Position numbers and translations under genes: made by a program. Below, one piece after another: positions 50,215 to 59,298 of a DNA stretch of 64,000 nucleotides. The stretch comes from an uncultured bacterium (lineage in GTDB: Bacteria > Actinomycetota > Coriobacteriia > Coriobacteriales > Coriobacteriaceae): NCBI GenBank assembly GCA_905215525.1, contig CAJMQJ010000001.1, forward strand, positions 124,001-188,000, read 5' to 3'. The notes beneath the pieces are model-generated. The model saw nothing but the letters and a program-made list of their open reading frames with translations, was not told where the DNA came from and did not search any database. How positions within the stretch are numbered: position 1 is the stretch's first letter; the number at the start of each line of letters is the position of its first letter.

Positions 50215-51477
50215 GTGCAAAATACCAAGCAAAAGTCGGGCACCAAGCAAAAGCTGACCATCGCGGCCATCTTTGGCGCTATGGGTCCCGGTCTGTTGGC
50301 GGCGCTTTCGGGCAATGATGCCGGCGGCATTGCAACGTATTCCAGCGCGGGCGCCAGCTATGGCTACAAGATGCTGTGGATGCTTCCTGTCATGACCGTG
50401 CTGCTCATCGTGACGCAGGAGACCGCGGCGCGCTGCGGCTGCGTCACGGGCAAGGGCCTGGCATCGCTCATTCGCGAGCGCTTTGGCGTGCGCAAGAGTG
50501 TACTTGCTATGGCGGCGCTGTTGATCGCCAACACGGCTGTGACCATTTCGGAGTTTGCGGGTATTGCGAGCGGCCTTGCCCTCTTTGGCGTGCCGGCGAG
50601 CATCTCGGTGCCGTTGGTGGCGCTGCTGGTGTGGATGCTTACCATGTCGGGGAGTTTCCAGCGCATCGAGAAGATTCTGCTGCTGGTGAGCTGCGTGTTC
50701 GTGACCTATATTGTCGCCACGTTTATGGCTGGCCCCAACTGGGGTGAGGTCGCGGTCGACCTGGTCGTGCCCAACATTCAAAATGACCCCAGCTACGTGT
50801 CACTCGTGGTCGCAACGATCGGTACCACCATCGCGCCGTGGATGATTTTCTTGGCGCAGAACAACGTGGTCGATAAGAATGCGGGCGAGGACGACATCGT
50901 GCTGCAGCGTATTGATACCGTGAGCGGCTCGATCGCTGCCGATATCATTGCCGGCTTTATTATCATCACGACCGGTACGGTGTTGTTTCCGGCGGGTATT
51001 CAGATTAGCGATGCCGCCGATGCTGCCCGCGCGCTGGAGCCTATTGCGGGTCAGTGGTCCACGGTACTGTTTGCCTCGGGCCTGGTCGCGGCGAGCTTCT
51101 TGGCCGCCTGCGTGCTGCCGGGCGTTACGTCGAGCGCTATCTGCGAGGCATTTGGCTGGGAGCGCGGTGCCGACCGCAGCTGGGACGAGGCCCCGGTCTA
51201 TCGCGGCATCATTACGGCCATCATCGGTATCTCTGCCGTGCTGGTGCTTATGCCCGGCGTCGATCTGTTCCAGATTATGATGACCTCGCAGGTCATCAAT
51301 GGCGTGCTGCTGCCCGTGGTTCTGGTGTTCCAGGTGGTTATTGCCGCTGACCGTCACATTATGGGCACTAACCGCAACGGCCGCGTGTGGAATGTGCTCA
51401 CTTGGGCGACTATCGGTGTGATTACGGTGCTGACGGTCGTCATGTTTGTTCTGCAGGCGATGGGTTACAGCGCTTAG
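50215..51477 (+). CDS. NRAMP-related metal transporter, probably Mg2+ (NRMT type)
   Basis: A 420-residue transporter with about 11 membrane segments of the SLC11 fold. The first segment reads GPGLLAALSGNDAGGIATYS where Mn/Fe NRAMPs have DPGN. Segment 6 reads GTTIAPWMIFLAQNNVV where they have the metal-binding Met and MPH. Loss of that Met marks the NRAMP-related Mg transporters (NRMT) known from Clostridium and Eggerthella lenta. The adjacent MgtE-like gene supports Mg2+. GTG 50215 is the first start after the upstream stop and keeps the N terminus in proportion. Confidence 0.82.
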   Translation: MQNTKQKSGTKQKLTIAAIFGAMGPGLLAALSGNDAGGIATYSSAGASYGYKMLWMLPVMTVLLIVTQETAARCGCVTGKGLASLIRERFGVRKSVLAMAALLIANTAVTISEFAGIASGLALFGVPASISVPLVALLVWMLTMSGSFQRIEKILLLVSCVFVTYIVATFMAGPNWGEVAVDLVVPNIQNDPSYVSLVVATIGTTIAPWMIFLAQNNVVDKNAGEDDIVLQRIDTVSGSIAADIIAGFIIITTGTVLFPAGIQISDAADAARALEPIAGQWSTVLFASGLVAASFLAACVLPGVTSSAICEAFGWERGADRSWDEAPVYRGIITAIIGISAVLVLMPGVDLFQIMMTSQVINGVLLPVVLVFQVVIAADRHIMGTNRNGRVWNVLTWATIGVITVLTVVMFVLQAMGYSA

Positions 51478-51496
51478 CGCCTCTTTTGGACTCCAA

Positions 51497-51530
51497 ACAG
51501 GCCGCAGCGATGGACTGCGGCCTGTTTTTT
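51497..51530 (+). terminator. Rho-independent terminator
   Basis: ACAGGCCGCAG (51497-51507) pairs with CTGCGGCCTGT (51515-51525), followed by TTTTT. It ends the MgtE-like/NRMT operon. Confidence 0.88.
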
Positions 51531-51559
51531 GCCCGCTATAGGGCGTTAGTTATATGGCA

Positions 51560-51789
51560 GTGGACAAAAAATGCCAAATATGAGTACTGTTGCCTTGCCG
51601 ATAGCATTTACGACCAAGAAAATAATGAACATAGTTAAGAATCTGTTTATTAAAAGCGGGTCTCCAAGTCCTAAGCCGGCCATTCTGGTCAACTGGAAGG
51701 GTCGTGCGCTACCGCATGAGCGCCATTTTGGGTGGTTTTGCCTGCTACTAAAATGGTAACAGTACTCATATTTGCCACTTTTTGTCCAC
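51560..51789. repeat. Palindromic element, family 5 (230 bp)
   Basis: The 35-base arms 51560-51594 and 51755-51789 differ at only three positions (arm pieces GTGGACAAAAA and AAATATGAGTACTGTT). The loop of 160 bases is AT-rich and has no gene with a plausible start. It lies between convergent genes. Confidence 0.8.
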
Positions 51790-51961
51790 GACCTCTTGGA
51801 GTCGGCTCGAAAAGAGTGATTTTGGGTTGTTTGCTGCGGGTGTGGGCTTGGAAACAACGTTCGGGGTGGCGAGGCGCCCAGAATTCGGTCGCAAGGAGGG
51901 CGTTCCTCGGCTGTGTCAGGAGTGTCCCTGGGTGCCGGCATATAAGGAACGTCCCTAACTG

Positions 51962-51999
51962 CCGGAGGGGGTGCCTGCCGTGGCAGGCACCCCCTCCGG
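51962..51999. repeat. Perfect 18-base hairpin before the acyltransferase stop
   Basis: CCGGAGGGGGTGCCTGCC (51962-51979) and its exact complement are separated by two bases. No T run follows on either strand, so it may be a mobile-type repeat or a hairpin that protects the 3' end. Confidence 0.7.
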
Positions 52000-52022
52000 A
52001 TGTGGGAAGTTTGCGCTGCAGG

Positions 52023-54239
52023 TTACTTGTCGGTGCCCAGCTTGTGCGGCTTGAGAGCGAGCGCATTGACGAGTGCGTCGGTGGCAGACTTGACGGCCGC
52101 CGGCTGCGGATCGTTGACGTGATCCTCGGGATGCACGGGCAGGTCCTTCTTGACTGCATCGTGGATCAAGTTGAGGTACTCAGTCACGCCAGTGGTCGAC
52201 AGGTGCGTGCCATCGCCATCGAACAGGTCGTTGCGATTGACACTGTATCCGTACCAGTCGATAACGCGCACGTTCTTGTAGCGCGTAGCAGCGTTGGCGA
52301 TGGCCTGGTTGGTAGAGCCAACCCACGGCTGCGGGCTGCGCGTGTTCACAAACACCACAATACGCTTATCTCCTGCATCGGTCATGATGGCGTCGATCTG
52401 GTCGTCGGTTACCAAGCCGTTGGTGCCCAGTGCAAAGACCACGATCTTGCCGGCAAGGTTCTGTTGGAGATAGCCCTCAAATGTCGCGCGGCCCGCATCA
52501 AACTGGCGGCCCTTTTCGGCATCGATATGGCTGTGCGGGAACACGCCGTCAAAGGAATCAACGGCGCGCAGCGACACGGAGTCACCGATCATCAACAGGT
52601 CGTAGGAGCCATCGGGGAAGCCGTCGTTGTCCTTGTCGGTGTCGTCGGCCGCCTGTTGGTCTGTGGGCGCGGTGTTTTTGGCTTCCTTGTTGAGGACTTC
52701 GGCGCCCTCACCGCTCAGTGCGGAGGTCTCCGGCACAAAGATCAGGCCGCCCAGTGCAACGACCAACACGACAGCGCAGGCTGCGCAGACAGGGACGTGC
52801 GCGCGCACCCAGTTGGCGGGCGCGGTGGTGCCGTCGCGGAACTCGGATACGGTGCGCCCAAAGGCGCCCTTTCTAAACGGCGTCTCGATAAAGCGATATG
52901 AACATTCGGCTACGGCGACCACCAACAACACCTGCAAAATGTACTGCCACCACGGCGTATCGTTGATGTTGGCGACCGGGTTCATGAGCAACAGTAGCGG
53001 ATAGTGCCACAGGTAGATGCTGTACGAGCGCTTGCCAACCCACACGAGCGGCTCGGCGGACAGTGCGCGGGCAACCATTCCCTGGGGCTGCACGCAGGCC
53101 GCGATGACCATGAGCGTGAGGATGGAGCATAGCAGCGTGCCGCCGCGATACTGGAACGCGGTGTAGCCGTTGGTGAGCGCGACCATGGCGGCAAGGCCAA
53201 CCAGACCCACGACGCCCAACACATCGATGGATGCGGGCGAGGACCAAAAGCGCACGAGGGCGCTCGGCTGTGCCGGGACGGTCTCGGCTGCGTTGTCGGC
53301 CTTCTCGCCAGGCTTGCCCTCGGCGTTCTTGCCGTGCTTGGCGGCGCCAGCCAGGCGATTGAGCCCCAAACGATGAGCGAGACGCACCGGCGCCAGGTCG
53401 CGATCGGGGATAAAGGCCATCCAGGCGCCCAGCAGCAGCGAGAAGACGCGGGTGTCGGTGCCGTAGTACACGCGGCTGGGGTCGGCGGCAGGGTTGTAGA
53501 GCACCATCATGGCAAGGGCGGATACCGCTGCGAGTCCCAGGACCACACGGCGCGTGTTGGGTTTGCTCACATGCATGGACACCATGGCAAACAGCAGCGG
53601 TGGCCAAACCAGGTAGAATTGTTCCTCGATGGCGAGCGACCAAAAGTGCGTAAGCGGCGAGGGGTCGCCCAGGGCGTTGAAGTACGAAACGTCCTGCATA
53701 ATCTGCCACCAGTTGTTAAAGAACAGCAGCGACGGCAGAATGTCGGGACGCATCTTGGTGAGCATCACGTGGTTGAAGACGGTGCACAGCGCACAGGTTA
53801 CAACCACAACGGTCACCACGGCGGGGACCAGGCGACGGATGCGGCGGATCCAGAAGCTCTTGAGGTCGATGCGGCCGGTCTTAGCGACTTCGTTGAGTAG
53901 CAGGCGTGTGATCAGATAGCCCGAAAGCACAAAGAAGATCGTGACGCCAAGCAGGCCGCCCTGAGCCCACGTGAGGTTGAGGTGATAGAGCACCACCGCG
54001 ACGACGGCAAGCGTGCGCAGGCCGTCGAGCGCAGGGATGTAGCGGGACTTGGGGCGAGCAGGCGTCTGCTCCGCGGCGGGAGTGTTGGCGCGGCCAGCGT
54101 TGTTGGCAGAAGCGCGATGGGGGCTCGCGGTGCGTCGCGGCTCGTTGGCACGGCGCTCGCCCTTCACGCGTTTGTGCGGCGCCGGCTCGTTGCCCGTGCG
54201 GCGTCGACCGCGCGAGCCCGATTGCGAGAATTGTTCCAT
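52023..54239 (-). CDS. OatA-like O-acyltransferase (acyltransferase-3 plus SGNH domain)
   Basis: A 738-residue envelope enzyme. A basic, Ala/Arg-rich cytoplasmic tail of about 65 residues precedes the acyltransferase-3 membrane domain (about 65-440: IPALDGLRTLAVVAVVLYHL, FFVLSGYLITRLL, HFWSLAIEEQFYLVWP). The C-terminal extracytoplasmic SGNH hydrolase domain (about 560-738) has LLMIGDSVSLRA with the Ser and FDGDGTHLSTTG with Asp and His. This is the architecture of OatA, which O-acetylates peptidoglycan muramic acid and gives lysozyme resistance. A glycan substrate other than peptidoglycan is possible. It stands alone. Confidence 0.9.
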   Translation of the reverse strand: MEQFSQSGSRGRRRTGNEPAPHKRVKGERRANEPRRTASPHRASANNAGRANTPAAEQTPARPKSRYIPALDGLRTLAVVAVVLYHLNLTWAQGGLLGVTIFFVLSGYLITRLLLNEVAKTGRIDLKSFWIRRIRRLVPAVVTVVVVTCALCTVFNHVMLTKMRPDILPSLLFFNNWWQIMQDVSYFNALGDPSPLTHFWSLAIEEQFYLVWPPLLFAMVSMHVSKPNTRRVVLGLAAVSALAMMVLYNPAADPSRVYYGTDTRVFSLLLGAWMAFIPDRDLAPVRLAHRLGLNRLAGAAKHGKNAEGKPGEKADNAAETVPAQPSALVRFWSSPASIDVLGVVGLVGLAAMVALTNGYTAFQYRGGTLLCSILTLMVIAACVQPQGMVARALSAEPLVWVGKRSYSIYLWHYPLLLLMNPVANINDTPWWQYILQVLLVVAVAECSYRFIETPFRKGAFGRTVSEFRDGTTAPANWVRAHVPVCAACAVVLVVALGGLIFVPETSALSGEGAEVLNKEAKNTAPTDQQAADDTDKDNDGFPDGSYDLLMIGDSVSLRAVDSFDGVFPHSHIDAEKGRQFDAGRATFEGYLQQNLAGKIVVFALGTNGLVTDDQIDAIMTDAGDKRIVVFVNTRSPQPWVGSTNQAIANAATRYKNVRVIDWYGYSVNRNDLFDGDGTHLSTTGVTEYLNLIHDAVKKDLPVHPEDHVNDPQPAAVKSATDALVNALALKPHKLGTDK

Positions 54240-54426
54240 AAAACATCATCCAATGACGAGAATAATCAGCACGTATTCATTGTAGCTGCCTGCCCCTGTG
54301 AATGCTTGCTGCTGGCGCAAGCTCAAGCGCGCGTCCACATCAAAGTGGACTAAAGTTATAGGGGGTGCGAGAGTGCACAATCGTTGGTCGATGGTGGGCG
54401 CAAAGCCTGAAGACGAGGAGGTTTCC

Positions 54427-55422
54427 ATGGCGGATCACAGCATCGTTGCGGTGTTCGGCAGCATGAACATGGACCTTTCGGTGGCGTGCGAGCGCATGCC
54501 GCGCGCGGGCGAGACGGTCGATGGCAGCGGTTTTATCACCAACGCCGGCGGTAAGGGAGCCAATCAGGCCGTTGCCGCTGCGCGCATGGGTGCGCGCACG
54601 TGCATGATCGGCGCTGTTGGGCGCGATACCTTTGGCGATGCGCTTGTGGCAGGGCTCCAAGATGCCGGCGTGGGCGTTGAGTTCGTGACACGTCTCGACG
54701 ACGTGGAGACCGGTACTGCGACTATCATTCGCTGTGAGAGCGACAACCGCATCGTGCTGTCGCCGGGCGCCAACCATGCGCTTGCGGGCGAGGACGTTGC
54801 CCGCGCACTGAGGCGCTTGGTGGCCGACGAGCTCGACGGCGATGCCAGCGAGATTGCCCCGGCTGCTGGCGGCGTCTTTATCGCCCAGGGCGAATGTGAC
54901 CTTGCGGCGACGGCCGGGGCGCTTGCTTGCGCTCACGAGCTGGGGTTCTATACGATCTTTAACCCGGCGCCCGCCTGCGACCTGCCGGCAGGAGCGTGGC
55001 CAGCGGTCGACCTGGTCTGCCCCAACGAGACCGAGTGCCAGGTACTGACGGGCATTCTGCCCACGGATGATGCGAGTTGCGTCGCCGCGCTCAATGCGCT
55101 GCTCGACAAGGGCGCCGGGGCTGCGGTCATCACGTTGGGCGGCGCCGGCTCGGTTACGCTCGGCGATGGCGGTGAGCCGCTGCGCATGCCGGCGCTTTCG
55201 AGCGCGGTGGTCGATACGACGGCCGCGGGCGATACGTTTATCGGCGCGTTGGCGGCGGCTCGTCTGGAGGGCCTGCCGCTCTTTGAGTGCATGGCGGCGG
55301 GTGCTCGCGCCTCGGCGGTGACGGTGTCGCGCCTGGGCGCTCAGCAATCAATTCCCACGCGTGCGGAAGTCGAGCACAAGTTTGGTTTAGACGGTTTGGA
55401 TGTAGACGGAGAAGCGGAGTAG
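54427..55422 (+). CDS. rbsK: Ribokinase (PfkB family)
   Basis: A 331-residue sugar kinase. The N-terminal motif is VFGSMNMDLSVACERMPRAG. GGKGANQAVAAARMG is the first PfkB signature, FNPAPA and CPNETECQVLTG are ribokinase-typical, and DTTAAGDTFIGALAAARLEG carries the catalytic Asp. ATG 54427 follows GAGGAGG. It precedes the nucleoside hydrolase gene by four bases, so the pair would release ribose from nucleosides and phosphorylate it. Confidence 0.9.
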   Translation: MADHSIVAVFGSMNMDLSVACERMPRAGETVDGSGFITNAGGKGANQAVAAARMGARTCMIGAVGRDTFGDALVAGLQDAGVGVEFVTRLDDVETGTATIIRCESDNRIVLSPGANHALAGEDVARALRRLVADELDGDASEIAPAAGGVFIAQGECDLAATAGALACAHELGFYTIFNPAPACDLPAGAWPAVDLVCPNETECQVLTGILPTDDASCVAALNALLDKGAGAAVITLGGAGSVTLGDGGEPLRMPALSSAVVDTTAAGDTFIGALAAARLEGLPLFECMAAGARASAVTVSRLGAQQSIPTRAEVEHKFGLDGLDVDGEAE

Positions 55423-55426
55423 AACA

Positions 55427-56401
55427 ATGGCAACCAAGAAGCTGATCCTTGATCTGGATATGGGTGTGGATGATGCGATGGCGCTTGCCTATGCCATCGC
55501 GAGCCCCGAGGTGGAGCTCGTCGGCATCACCACGTGCTTTGGCAACGTGCGCGTCGAGCAGTCGGCGCACAACTGCTTGGCGGTGCTCGACCTGTTGGGT
55601 CGTCCCGAGGTGCCGGTGTACCTGGGCGCCGATCGTCCCATGAAGGCGACCGAACCCTACACGCCGCCGGCGTCCACCACGCTTATCCACGGCAAGAACG
55701 GCATCGGCGGCGCAAGCGTGCCCGCCTCGCCGTACGAGCCGGTGGGCGCGACGTCGGCCGACGGCAATGCGGCGGTCGATTACCTGATTGATGCCGCGCG
55801 TACCTATGGTCCCGATCTGGTCTACGTTGCGACCGGCCCGCTCACCAATCTGGCGCTTGCCCTGGAGCGCGATGCGGCGGCGATGATGTCTATCGGCCGC
55901 GTGGTCGTGATGGGCGGCGCCCTTACCGTGCCCGGCAACGTGAGCGCGGGCGCCGAGGCCAACATGGCGGGCGACCCCGAGGCTGCCGACGCTGTGTTGC
56001 GCTCGGGCCGCAAGCTCACCATGGTGGGCCTGGATGTGACGCACCGCGTGGTGCTCACACGTCGCGACGTTGCCGGCTGGACGGGCTCGGGCACTATGGC
56101 TGGCTGCGCGTTTGCGAGCATGGTCGAGCACTATATCGGTTCGTACGAAATGAACGCGCCCTACCTGGGCGGCTGCGCGCTGCACGATCCGCTGGCGGTT
56201 GCCGTGGCGATTGATCCCACGCTCGTGGGTGCGCTCGGCTGTAACCTGCGTGTCGACCTGCTGGGCGAGTATCGCGGCCGCACCATCTGCGACGAGCACC
56301 GTCTGTCCGATCCAGATAAGAGCGCGCTCGTGGCGCTGACCATCGACGCCCCGCGCTTCCTGTCCGAGTTCAAGGCCCGTATGGCTCGTGTCCTGGGCTA
56401 A
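55427..56401 (+). CDS. Inosine-uridine-type nucleoside hydrolase
   Basis: A 324-residue enzyme that hydrolyses ribonucleosides to base and ribose. LILDLDMGVDDAMALAYAIA carries the Ca2+-binding Asp cluster (usually DxDxGxDDAxA). ATGPLTNLALALE, VVVMGGALTVPGN and the C-terminal ALHDPLAVAVAID with the last Asp ligand all match the IunH family. The first Asp motif reads DMGVDD rather than DPGxDD. It is the second gene of the ribokinase operon, ended by a terminator. Confidence 0.9.
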   Translation: MATKKLILDLDMGVDDAMALAYAIASPEVELVGITTCFGNVRVEQSAHNCLAVLDLLGRPEVPVYLGADRPMKATEPYTPPASTTLIHGKNGIGGASVPASPYEPVGATSADGNAAVDYLIDAARTYGPDLVYVATGPLTNLALALERDAAAMMSIGRVVVMGGALTVPGNVSAGAEANMAGDPEAADAVLRSGRKLTMVGLDVTHRVVLTRRDVAGWTGSGTMAGCAFASMVEHYIGSYEMNAPYLGGCALHDPLAVAVAIDPTLVGALGCNLRVDLLGEYRGRTICDEHRLSDPDKSALVALTIDAPRFLSEFKARMARVLG

Positions 56402-56412
56402 ATGATTTTCAC

Positions 56413-56450
56413 GCCCCGTCCCATGTAGTCAATTTGGGACGGGCTTTTTT
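56413..56450 (+). terminator. Terminator, also a copy of repeat family 8
   Basis: CCCGTCCCA pairs with TGGGACGGG, followed by CTTTTTT. The sequence GTAGTCAATTTGGGACGGG recurs, in complement, before luxS (62735-62755). Confidence 0.8.
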
Positions 56451-56498
56451 AGCTACCGAGTAAATACGCCCGTTGGGGGAATAGTCGCGTCGCTTCGC

Positions 56499-56544
56499 TT
56501 GACAACAGGCTAAACTAGCTATTAAACATTTACTATTCTGTTTA
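56499..56544 (+). promoter_or_regulatory. Promoter of the lacI-type gene with overlapping operator
   Basis: TTGACA at 56499-56504 is followed after 17 bases by TTAAAC. The stretch TAAACATTTACTATTCTGTTTA (TAAAC and GTTTA half-sites) overlaps the -10, which fits autorepression. Confidence 0.5.
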
Positions 56545-56627
56545 GATTGAATTTGCGGTCGTTTAGTTGTCGAGTCACGGGGCGGTCAGGCCACGATGCT
56601 CCGCCACGACCGTTGCTAGGGGGAACA

Positions 56628-57638
56628 ATGGCCAAAGCAAGTGTTCGCGAAATCAGCCGCATCACCGGTTTTTCGCCTGCGACCGTGTCCAACGCGCTCA
56701 ACCGCAAGCGCAGCGTGAGCGAGGAGACCGCCAAAGTCATCCTGGAGTGCGCGCAGTCGCTCGGCTATCAGCAGTCGACGCAGCTCGAGAGCATCCAGTT
56801 TGTGCTCGCGCGCAAGACGGGCGCCATCCTGGACGAGAGCACCTTCCATCCCGCGGTTATTGAGGGCGTGGAGCGCCAGGCGCGTCGCCACGGCATGAGC
56901 ACGAGCTTTGTCTCGCTCGACTTTAGCGACCTGGACGCCGTGCGTCCGCAGGTCGAGGGCCTGATCGCCGACCCGTCTGCCGCCATCGTGCTGATGGGTA
57001 CCGAGCTGGGTGAGGAAGATTACGCCCTGTTCGCCAACGCTGCCGCCCACCTGATCGTGCTCGACGGCTGGAGCGACCGCCAGTACTTTGATGCCGTAGT
57101 CATTGCCAATACCGATTCGGTGCTGCGCGCCGTGGACTACCTTATCGAGAAGGGTCACAGGCAAATCGGCTATCTGGCAGGCGATCTTCGTATCCGCAAC
57201 TTTAAGGATCGCGAGCGCGGCTATCGCCAAGCGCTTGAGGATGCGGACCTCGAGGCCAATCCGGCATGGCACGTCACGCTGGGCACCACGCTCGAAGGTG
57301 CCTATCGCGATATGGGTGCATGGCTCGACAGCGTCTCACGCGACGACCTGCCGACGGCTTTCTTTGCCGAGAACGACGTGCTCGCCGTGGGTGCCATGCG
57401 CGCGTTCAACGAGCACGGCATTCGCGTGCCCGAGGATGTCTCGATCATCGGCTTTGACGACCTATCTCTGGGCGCCTTCTCCAACCCGCCACTCACCACG
57501 GTGCATGTTCCCAAACACGAGGTGGGCGAGATCGCGGTGCGCCGTCTGGTGGGTAACATCCGCAATCCCAAGAGCTATACCTGCAAAACGGCCGTGTCGA
57601 CCTATTTTGTCGAGCGCCAGAGCGTGCGCGAAATCTAG
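56628..57638 (+). CDS. LacI-family transcriptional regulator
   Basis: A 336-residue regulator. The N-terminal helix-turn-helix reads VREISRITGFSPATVSNALN, followed by the hinge helix region (SLGYQQSTQ). The periplasmic-binding-like domain has GYLAGDLRIRNFKDRERGYR and IIGFDDLSLGAFSNPPLTTV, typical of LacI/GalR. Sugar or sugar phosphate is the usual effector. It is followed by a terminator and then the isomerase operon, whose promoter region is full of TAAAC/GTTTA half-sites, as is its own. Confidence 0.93.
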   Translation: MAKASVREISRITGFSPATVSNALNRKRSVSEETAKVILECAQSLGYQQSTQLESIQFVLARKTGAILDESTFHPAVIEGVERQARRHGMSTSFVSLDFSDLDAVRPQVEGLIADPSAAIVLMGTELGEEDYALFANAAAHLIVLDGWSDRQYFDAVVIANTDSVLRAVDYLIEKGHRQIGYLAGDLRIRNFKDRERGYRQALEDADLEANPAWHVTLGTTLEGAYRDMGAWLDSVSRDDLPTAFFAENDVLAVGAMRAFNEHGIRVPEDVSIIGFDDLSLGAFSNPPLTTVHVPKHEVGEIAVRRLVGNIRNPKSYTCKTAVSTYFVERQSVREI

Positions 57639-57703
57639 GCGGAGACGGCATTGCCTGCAGCGTGCCAAAGCTCGCTAGGGCAGTTAACATAGTGCCATTC
57701 AGA

Positions 57704-57729
57704 AGAGGATCCTTCGGGGTCCTCTTTTT
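57704..57729 (+). terminator. Rho-independent terminator
   Basis: AGAGGATCC pairs with GGGTCCTCT around TTCG, followed by a T run. It ends the lacI-type transcript. Confidence 0.8.
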
Positions 57730-57749
57730 GTTTCCCTTGTATGTTCAGT

Positions 57750-57875
57750 TTGTTTACATACCGTTTAGGCTGATTTCTCTACCGTTTACGAGACTTTCGC
57801 GCTAAACTTTTAAACAAAAGAGTAAAACATTTAGTAAACAGAACAAAACGAAACATGCGTCTGTTTACTGAGCAT
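57750..57875 (+). promoter_or_regulatory. Operator-rich promoter region of the isomerase operon
   Basis: At least seven TAAAC/GTTTA-type half-sites occur between 57751 and 57868 (for example TGTTTACATACCGTTTAGGC, AAACATTTAGTAAACAG and CTGTTTACTG). The same half-sites surround the lacI-type promoter, which supports control by that protein. Confidence 0.5.
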
Positions 57876-57895
57876 GTGACTAGGGGAGGACGTAC

Positions 57896-59296
57896 ATGGA
57901 CAAGATCAAGCTCGGCTTTGTGCCCACGCGCCGCAGTATCTTTAGCGCGCCGGACGCGATCAAGTATCGCGGTCTGACGGCTGATCGCCTGCGCGAGATC
58001 GGCGTCGAGATTGTGGATATCGACGACATCAACGACGAGGGCCTGCTGTTCGACGACAGCCATATCGAGCCTATCGTCAAAAAGTTCCGCGCCGAGGGCG
58101 TCGACGGCATCATGCTGTGCCACGCCAACTTTGGTACCGAGTGTGTCTGCGCCCGCCTTGCCCGCGAGCTCGGCTTGCCCGTGCTGCTGTGGGGCCCGCG
58201 CGACGAGCGCCCCGAGCCCGACGGCACCCGTCTGCGCGATAGCCAGTGCGGCCTGTTCGCCACCGGCAAGGTCCTGCGCCGCTTCCAGGTTCCCTTCACC
58301 TACATGACCAACTGCCGTCTGACCGATCCCGAGTTCGAGCGCGGCGTCTGGGACTTTTTGGCCGTGTGCAACGTGGTCAAGACCTTCAAGCACACCCGCA
58401 TCCTGCAGATGGCCACCCGTCCGTTCGATTTCTGGTCGACCATGTGCAACGAGGGCGAGCTGCTCGAGAAGTTCAACATCCAGCTTTCGCCCATCCCCAT
58501 GACCGAGCTTGTCCAGGCCGTGCGCGACGCCCAGGCTGACGAGCAGGCCATGGCAGCCATGCTCGCCCACATTGGTGACAGCTTTGAGATCTGCATCCCC
58601 GAGGACAAGGTTCCTGCGGTCGCAGGACTCGCCATTGCCATGAAGCGCCTGGTCGAGAAGTACGGCTGCAACGCCGGCGCCATCCAGTGCTGGAACGCCC
58701 TGCAGGACGAGTTGGGCATTATGCCCTGCGCCGCCAACGCAATCCTCAACGAGATGGGCATCCCCATCGTCTGCGAGACCGACATCCATGGCGCTATCAC
58801 CGCGCTTATGGTCGAGGCCGCCGACCTGGGCCGTCACCGCGGCATGTTCGCCGACTGGACCGTGCGCCATCCCGATAACGAGAACGGCGAGCTGCTGCAG
58901 CACTGCGGCCCCTGGCCCTGCAGCTGTGCGGCCGTCAAGCCCAAGCTCACCTACCCGCTGGCGTTCGATCATCCCGGCGCGCTGACGGCCGAAGCCAAGC
59001 ACGGCGACCTCACCCTTGCCCGCTTTGACGGCGACAACGGCGAGTACTCGCTGCTGCTGGGCAACGCCCGCGGCATCGACGGCCCGGCCGGCATGGGCAC
59101 CTACCTGTGGGTCGAGGTCGACAACCTCAAGCGCCTCGAGGCCAAGATCGTCGAGGGTCCCTACATCCACCACTGCGTCGCCATTCACGCCAACGTGGTG
59201 CCGGTGCTCTACGAGGCGTGCAAGTACATCGGCATTGTCCCCGACCTGTACGACCCCATCGAAGAAGACGTCAAAGCTTACCTGCGAGGAGAGTAG
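57896..59296 (+). CDS. L-fucose/L-arabinose isomerase-family sugar isomerase
   Basis: A 466-residue enzyme of the FucI/AraA fold. Recognisable regions are IMLCHANFGTECVCARLARE near residue 85, AGAIQCWNALQDELGIMPC with the acidic metal-site context, PIVCETDIHGAITALM, and the C-terminal VPVLYEACKYIGIVPDLY. The family interconverts aldoses and ketoses using Mn2+. The exact sugar is not deducible. The gene has a GGGGAGG site and starts the operon with split transketolase and FGGY kinase genes. Confidence 0.8.
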   Translation: MDKIKLGFVPTRRSIFSAPDAIKYRGLTADRLREIGVEIVDIDDINDEGLLFDDSHIEPIVKKFRAEGVDGIMLCHANFGTECVCARLARELGLPVLLWGPRDERPEPDGTRLRDSQCGLFATGKVLRRFQVPFTYMTNCRLTDPEFERGVWDFLAVCNVVKTFKHTRILQMATRPFDFWSTMCNEGELLEKFNIQLSPIPMTELVQAVRDAQADEQAMAAMLAHIGDSFEICIPEDKVPAVAGLAIAMKRLVEKYGCNAGAIQCWNALQDELGIMPCAANAILNEMGIPIVCETDIHGAITALMVEAADLGRHRGMFADWTVRHPDNENGELLQHCGPWPCSCAAVKPKLTYPLAFDHPGALTAEAKHGDLTLARFDGDNGEYSLLLGNARGIDGPAGMGTYLWVEVDNLKRLEAKIVEGPYIHHCVAIHANVVPVLYEACKYIGIVPDLYDPIEEDVKAYLRGE

Positions 59297-59298
59297 AA

